Assembly (NCBI GenBank): GCA_964345975.1
Contig: CAYFSS010000011.1
Location: 1 to 56,108, forward strand
Reading direction: 5' to 3'
Length of the DNA: 56,108 nucleotides
From: CAYFSS01 sp964345975
GTDB taxonomy: Bacteria; Bacillota; Clostridia; Saccharofermentanales; Fastidiosipilaceae
This document shows, piece by piece, positions 51,912 through 56,108 of this stretch. The notes under the pieces are model-generated. The model had not been told where the DNA came from, ran no database searches, and saw only the letters and a list, made by a program, of their open reading frames with translations. Position numbers and translations under genes: made by a program. Position 1 is the stretch's first letter, and each line of letters starts with the position of its first letter.

Positions 51912-52596
51912 CTCCCTCCTGGAACAATACATCCCCAATGTGATGGTCAAGCCTGAAGAGCTCGGAAAAGCCATCAGCGAGACGCTTCGCATGGTGGGCT
52001 TTAGCGCCATCATTGCTTTTACCATAGGGATTGTCATAGGAATTCTTCTCGAGACTACAAAACCCGGCAAAGTTCTAGAGAATTCTTGGATCCAGTGGAT
52101 CCTCGACAAGATCATCAATGTCTTCCGCTCGATCCCCTTCGTCATCTTGATCACCTTGCTCCTGCCGCTAACCCGTGCCATCGTCGGGTCCGGGATTGGC
52201 GTCAAAGGTGCCATCATTCCCTTGGTCTTCGGGACAGTCCCCTTCTTCTCCCGCCAAGTTGAAATGGCCTTGGCTGAAGTAGATTCCGGTCTCGTTGAAG
52301 CTGCTGAAGCCATGGGTTCGGCTCCTTGGGAGATCGTGTTTCATGTGTACCTACGAGAAGCCGTCCCGGGACTTATTCGCGGAACGACTTTGACCTTGGT
52401 CAGTCTCATCGGTCTTACAGCCATGGCGGGGGCCATCGGTGCAGGAGGCTTGGGTGACTTTGCCATCCGCTATGGTCACTCGCACCGCCAATTTGATGTC
52501 ACCTTGGTCGTGGTCGCTATCATTCTCTTGATGGTCACTCTTATCCAAACAATCGGCAACGCACTGTCCCGGTATTACAGCCATGATGCCGGATAG
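51886..52596 (+). CDS. metI: Methionine ABC transporter permease
   Basis: A 236-residue permease with five to six transmembrane helices and the EAA loop EAAEAMGSAPWEIVFHVYLREAVPGLIRG that contacts MetN. IRYGHSHRQFDV near the end is typical of MetI. It is co-transcribed between metN and metQ. Confidence 0.96.
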   Translation: MQSILNSLNSLLEQYIPNVMVKPEELGKAISETLRMVGFSAIIAFTIGIVIGILLETTKPGKVLENSWIQWILDKIINVFRSIPFVILITLLLPLTRAIVGSGIGVKGAIIPLVFGTVPFFSRQVEMALAEVDSGLVEAAEAMGSAPWEIVFHVYLREAVPGLIRGTTLTLVSLIGLTAMAGAIGAGGLGDFAIRYGHSHRQFDVTLVVVAIILLMVTLIQTIGNALSRYYSHDAG

Positions 52597-52667
52597 CTTG
52601 TAAAATAGGTCCAATGCGCCCCACAAGGGCGATTTGTCCAAGCGACACAATTCTAGGAGGAGTTCTT

Positions 52668-54130
52668 ATGCATTTATTCAAAGGCAAGAAACTGCTTGCT
52701 CTCGTTCTTAGTCTTATTCTCGTGGCTTTTGTAGCTTCCTGTGCTCCCACCGCACGTGACACGGATACAACCACGACAGAGGCTGCCGTAACGACGACTG
52801 AAGCGGAGGAAGACGAAACAACGACGACCGAGGCTGAAGAAGAGACGACGACCGAGGCTGAAGAAGAGACCACAACGGAGGAAGAGGAAGAGGAAACAAC
52901 CAAGACCGAAGCCGAAGAGGAAGCGACGACAACGACTGAATCTGAGGAAGCGGATGAAGCGGATGAAGATGACGCTGATGCTGATGCTTCATCGGGTGCT
53001 GCTCTCTCCGCTAACGGTGCGGATGCTACGGACGAAGACACAGACGAAGAGTCTGATGCAACGACCGAAGAAGATGCTGAAGCAACCACGACCGAAGNNN
53101 NNNNNNNNNNNNNNNNNNNNNNNNNNNNNNNNNNNNNNNNNNNNNNNNNNNNNNNNNNNNNNNNNNNNNNNNNNNNNNNNNNNNNNNNNNNNNNNNNGAA
53201 GATGACGGCGGGAAGCGCGTGATCCGTATTGGTGTTGTTGGTGAAGCCAATGAACCTTGGGAAGCTGCTAAGGAAAACCTCAAAGACGAAGACTTCGAAA
53301 TCGAACTCGTCAGATTCTCCGAGTACATCCTTCCAAACGAAGCACTTGTTGAGGGTGAAATTGAACTCAACTCTTTCCAGCATCGTATGTTCTTAGAGAA
53401 TGAAATTGAAAGCGAAGGCTATGAGATCGAGGAAATCGGTGTCACCATCCTCGCTCCTTTGACAGTTTATTCCGAGAAATATGACAGCATAGAGGATATT
53501 CCTGAAGACAGCATCATTGCTATCCCTAGTGACCCAACCAATGGTGGACGTGCTTTGAAACTTCTCGAAACTGCCGGTCTCCTCACGGTTGACCCTGAAG
53601 CCGGATACCTCGGTACCGAGGCCGACATCACCGATAACCCTCTCAATCTGGAAATCCTGGCAGTCGAAGCATCCATGACAGCTCAGAGCCTCCCGGACGT
53701 CGCAGCAGCGATCATTAACGGTCACCATGCTTCCACACACGGCCTAAGCCCTGAAGCAGACGGCCTCTTAACCGAAGAAATCGATGATGATCCGGATAAT
53801 CCCTTCATCAACGTCATCGTTGCACGCTCAGACGAAGTCGATGATGAAGATTACAAGAAGATCGTCGAAGCTTTCCAGCAGCCAAACGTAGCTGAAGTGA
53901 TTCTTGAAGCCTACAAGGGCACTCAGATCCCGGCATGGCCTAACGCTATGGATGCTGAGGACGCTGAGGACGTCGATGACGAATCAACCCCTACGCCCAC
54001 CACTGAAGAGGGCGAAGAGGGTGATCCACAGGATGAGGACGCAACGGAGGAAGATTCCGATGCAACCGAAGAAGACTCCGATACGACAGATGAAACTGAC
54101 GAATCTGAAACGTCAGATTCTGAATCATGA
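52668..54130 (+). CDS. metQ: MetQ/NlpA methionine-binding lipoprotein with acidic linkers (contains assembly gap)
   Basis: Begins at ATG 52668 (AGGAGGAG upstream); lipobox VASC. A long Thr/Glu-rich linker (TTTEAEE repeats) runs into the gap 53098-53197. The frame differs across the gap only because its length is a placeholder. After it the NlpA domain is clear: IRIGVVGEANEPW, RFSEYILPNEALVEGEIELN, DSIIAIPSDPTNGGRAL. The C terminus has an Asp/Glu/Thr tail of about 55 residues. MetQ is normally about 270 residues; the two acidic extensions are unusual. It overlaps the next gene by 4 bp. Confidence 0.88.
53098..53197. other. Assembly gap (100 N) in the metQ linker
   Basis: Placeholder gap inside a Glu/Thr-coding low-complexity stretch (GAAGAAGA-type repeats on both sides). 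True length unknown. Confidence 0.95.
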
Positions 54131-55302
54131 AAACTAAGCTAACCACCCTCGTTCAAGAGATCTATCCGGAGGTCGTGACATGGCGTCACGGCCTCCACCG
54201 TCATCCCGAGGTTTCACGCCAAGAGTTTGCTACCTCAGACTTCATCGAAGAGACACTCAAAGAGCTGGGACTCGAACCGCACCGTGTCGATGGTACGGGC
54301 GTCGTCTGTGACATCGAAGGTCAAGGTGAAGGTCCGCTACTCCTCCTTAGAGGCGATACGGATGCTTTGCCGATCAACGAAGAAACCAAACTCCCCTATG
54401 CCTCTGTCCATGAAGGAACCATGCATGCCTGTGGCCATGACTTCCACACGGCAGCCCTCCTTGGGGCCGGCAAGATCCTTGCTGAGAACAGAGACCTCTT
54501 TCGAGGAACAGTACGGCTATGTTTCCAACACGCAGAGGAAGTGGGTCACGGGGCCAATCAATTCCTGAACGAAGGCTGGTTCGAAGGGGGTGACGCCTGT
54601 TTTGCCATGCACGTGTACCCGACGTTTGATCTGGGCAAGATCGCAATTCGACCCGGGGCCATGATGGCATCTGTCGACTATATTCGTGTCACGGTCCAAG
54701 GTGAATCCGCACATGTGGCCAGTCCGCATGAAGGCATCGATGCTTTGACGGCAGCCACAGAGATGATCACGGCCCTCCAACAACTCGTCTCAAGGCATAG
54801 CGACCCGTTCGAGCCGCTTGTGCTGGGGATCGGGAAGATGCAAGCCGGCACGGCCTATAACATCGTGGCTGAGCAGGCGGTCTTTGAAGGAACTCTACGT
54901 TGTCTTGAAGAGTCAACCCGCGAGAGAGTGCTCAAGAGTTTGCGCGAGATCGTCGAAGGTCTGGCGGCTGCTTATGGTGCCCAAGTCACGATCGAAATAA
55001 CCGACTACACTGACGTGCTTTTTAATGATGAAGCAGAGAGTCTTCGCATGATGGACACCGTTAGTGAACGCTACGGTGAGGCGAGCTTGATGCGCGTCTT
55101 CAATCCCTCGCTTGCAGGGGAGGACTTTGCGCTCTTCGCAAAACACATGCCGGGCTGTATGGCTTTTGTGGGGACACGTGAGGAGAATCGCCCTGAGACT
55201 CACCATCCACTTCACTCGAGATACCTGGGCATGGGGGATAGCGCACTCCAAACCATGATAGAGCTCCATTTATCCTTCGTCGCAAACCACGCAGCAAACT
55301 AG
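54127..55302 (+). CDS. M20-family amidohydrolase (N-acyl amino acid amidohydrolase)
   Basis: A 391-residue peptidase of the M20D/IAA-amidohydrolase group: HGLHRHPEVSRQEF, LLRGDTDALPI, MHACGHDFHTAALLGAGKIL, FQHAEEVGHGA and FAMHVYP carry the metal ligands. GEDFALFAKHMPG gives the last Glu/Asp block. ATGA overlap with metQ shows it belongs to the methionine operon, so the likely substrate is an N-acyl or other conjugated methionine brought in by MetNIQ. The exact substrate is inference. Confidence 0.93.
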   Translation: MKTKLTTLVQEIYPEVVTWRHGLHRHPEVSRQEFATSDFIEETLKELGLEPHRVDGTGVVCDIEGQGEGPLLLLRGDTDALPINEETKLPYASVHEGTMHACGHDFHTAALLGAGKILAENRDLFRGTVRLCFQHAEEVGHGANQFLNEGWFEGGDACFAMHVYPTFDLGKIAIRPGAMMASVDYIRVTVQGESAHVASPHEGIDALTAATEMITALQQLVSRHSDPFEPLVLGIGKMQAGTAYNIVAEQAVFEGTLRCLEESTRERVLKSLREIVEGLAAAYGAQVTIEITDYTDVLFNDEAESLRMMDTVSERYGEASLMRVFNPSLAGEDFALFAKHMPGCMAFVGTREENRPETHHPLHSRYLGMGDSALQTMIELHLSFVANHAAN

Positions 55303-55324
55303 CTCAATCCTCCATCCACGTAGA

Positions 55325-55370
55325 ACACCCCTTACCTGTCAAATAGCAGGCAAGGGGTGTCTTCATTTCG
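55325..55370 (+). terminator. Terminator of the metNIQ operon
   Basis: ACACCCCTT.CCTG pairs with CAGG.AAGGGGTGT, then CTTCATTTC. Confidence 0.85.
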
Positions 55371-55391
55371 CTAGAATTTAGCTTCTTCGTT

Positions 55392-55437
55392 GGCGATTAA
55401 CTCGGCGAATCGCTCAACCTCGGTGAATCGCTAGCTA
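55392..55437. repeat. Short 18-bp repeat at the 3' end of the acidic protein gene
   Basis: CGGCGAATCGCTCAACCT is followed by CGGTGAATCGCTAG, with a partial copy GGCGATTAACTC before it. The last copy runs over the stop codon (55433-55431, minus) of the adjacent gene. Confidence 0.45.
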
Positions 55438-56108
55438 TTTTCTTTCGTTTCCTCGGTCTCTTCCTCAGGATCTGCAACGGTTTCGTCCGTCACATCATCT
55501 TCAGCAGTTTCGTCCGTCATATCGTCCTCAGAAGTTTCATCGGTCTCAACATCGACGAGATCATCTGCTGCATAAGCGATGAACGCATGCTCTTCGTCCA
55601 AGATAAAGGCGCTGTTGCTTTCCACTAGCCAGCTCTCCACTTCATCCGTCCCGTTTTCGATAGATGCTGCTAAGACTTCATGCGCATTCATTACAAAAGC
55701 CCGAACCTCATCGTCCTCCAGGTCTGAACCATAGACAACGACCAACAAGCCCCCAACATCTTCCATCGCTGCGATTTCATCATCGGTGAATTCCGTGCGT
55801 TGAGTTGTCAAAACTACCGGTACATCAACCTCAGCGAGAAGATTAACGACATTGATCAGATCTTCATCTTCCAAGTCGATCAAGATGCCTTGTGCTTCTT
55901 CATGAATCAGATCCCCCAGCTCAACATCTTCGAGCTCATTAGGATCTAGAGTCGTGGGCTCAACCTTCAGCTTGGGCTCAGTATCCTGACCGGGGTCTGA
56001 GAAGATGGAATCGTCGGAGAGAGCTAAGAGTGCGACAATTGGGAGTTCCTCAGCAGGATCAACCGGCTCGACGTCTTCTTCCGTCTCGTCAGTGTCTACG
56101 TCTTCTTC
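55431..56108 (-). CDS. Acidic secreted-like protein, partial at window edge
   Basis: Open on the minus strand from the window edge (56108) to TAG at 55431, 225 residues, with no start inside that I trust; TTG 55883 is in mid-domain. Acidic Asp/Glu/Thr-rich runs at both ends (EEDVDTDETEEDV and a DETAEDDVTDET-like tail) flank a folded part with hydrophobic strands (DVPVVLTTQR, GGLLVVVYG). It resembles the acidic tails of the neighbouring MetQ. No family is recognised. The N terminus lies outside the window. Confidence 0.7.
   Translation of the reverse strand, partial: EEDVDTDETEEDVEPVDPAEELPIVALLALSDDSIFSDPGQDTEPKLKVEPTTLDPNELEDVELGDLIHEEAQGILIDLEDEDLINVVNLLAEVDVPVVLTTQRTEFTDDEIAAMEDVGGLLVVVYGSDLEDDEVRAFVMNAHEVLAASIENGTDEVESWLVESNSAFILDEEHAFIAYAADDLVDVETDETSEDDMTDETAEDDVTDETVADPEEETEETKENS

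Overview
The window looks like a scaffold from a mid-GC (roughly half GC) member of the Bacillota, most likely class Clostridia. This inference rests on strong AGGAGG-type ribosome binding sites, a T-box leader, a Rex redox repressor, a membrane diadenylate cyclase of the CdaA type, a YhaO/YhaN pair, PepF, and a MoxR-DUF58-transglutaminase operon. I cannot place it more precisely. Two runs of exactly 100 N (26353-26452 and 53098-53197) are scaffold gaps. Each sits inside a repetitive stretch of a coding gene, and the reading frame changes across each gap only because the gap length is a placeholder.

Layout. 1-226: deletion remnant of an IS256-family element. 326-5271 (minus): YhaO nuclease and YhaN ATPase. 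5598-6830: M29 aminopeptidase. 6949-7087 (minus): a candidate small RNA with its own promoter and terminator. 7286-8987: a Trp T-box leader and an orphan tryptophan synthase beta gene. 9186-9827: C-terminal fragment of a sugar-binding protein. 10252-14164: membrane protein, lipoprotein, alpha/beta hydrolase. 14207-15682: diadenylate cyclase fused to a YbbR (CdaR-like) domain. 15899-18217: Crp/Fnr regulator and RadA. 18256-20881: two Gfo/Idh/MocA proteins flanking a 57-residue small protein and tRNA-Gly(CCC). 20989-21250: broken atpC remnant. 21366-25910: nucleotidyltransferase-GNAT fusion, MutM, a glycosyltransferase and a flippase-like membrane protein. 26045-29814: large envelope protein with hexapeptide repeats and a catalytically dead NodB domain. 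29919-30823: XRE repressor plus ImmA protease. 31184-36728: CofE-like ligase, CTP synthase, DUF523 protein, two GNATs, nicotinamidase. 36829-42067: MoxR-DUF58-transglutaminase operon. 42242-46166: lipoprotein, membrane protein, PepF, GlsB-like protein. 46476-49402: DUF3783-Rex operon divergent from dGTPase. 49558-50538: sugar isomerase-like protein. 50603-55302: methionine transporter operon metNIQ plus an M20 amidohydrolase. 55431-56108: acidic protein cut by the window edge.

The most interesting system is the leader of the methionine operon. It encodes a 23-residue peptide with two runs of three Met codons. Its next codons form the 5' arm of an 11-bp antiterminator helix that captures the 5' arm of an intrinsic terminator just before metN. 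This is the geometry of trp-type ribosome-mediated attenuation, here apparently sensing methionine, in place of the S-box or Met T-box usual in Bacillota. Other notable items are the C-rich candidate sRNA carrying two copies of an anti-Shine-Dalgarno motif, the CdaA-YbbR fusion, the dead polysaccharide-deacetylase domain, and several intergenic arrays of 17-18 bp degenerate tandem repeats whose sequence differs at each locus.

All family assignments come from motif recognition by eye; no database search was possible.
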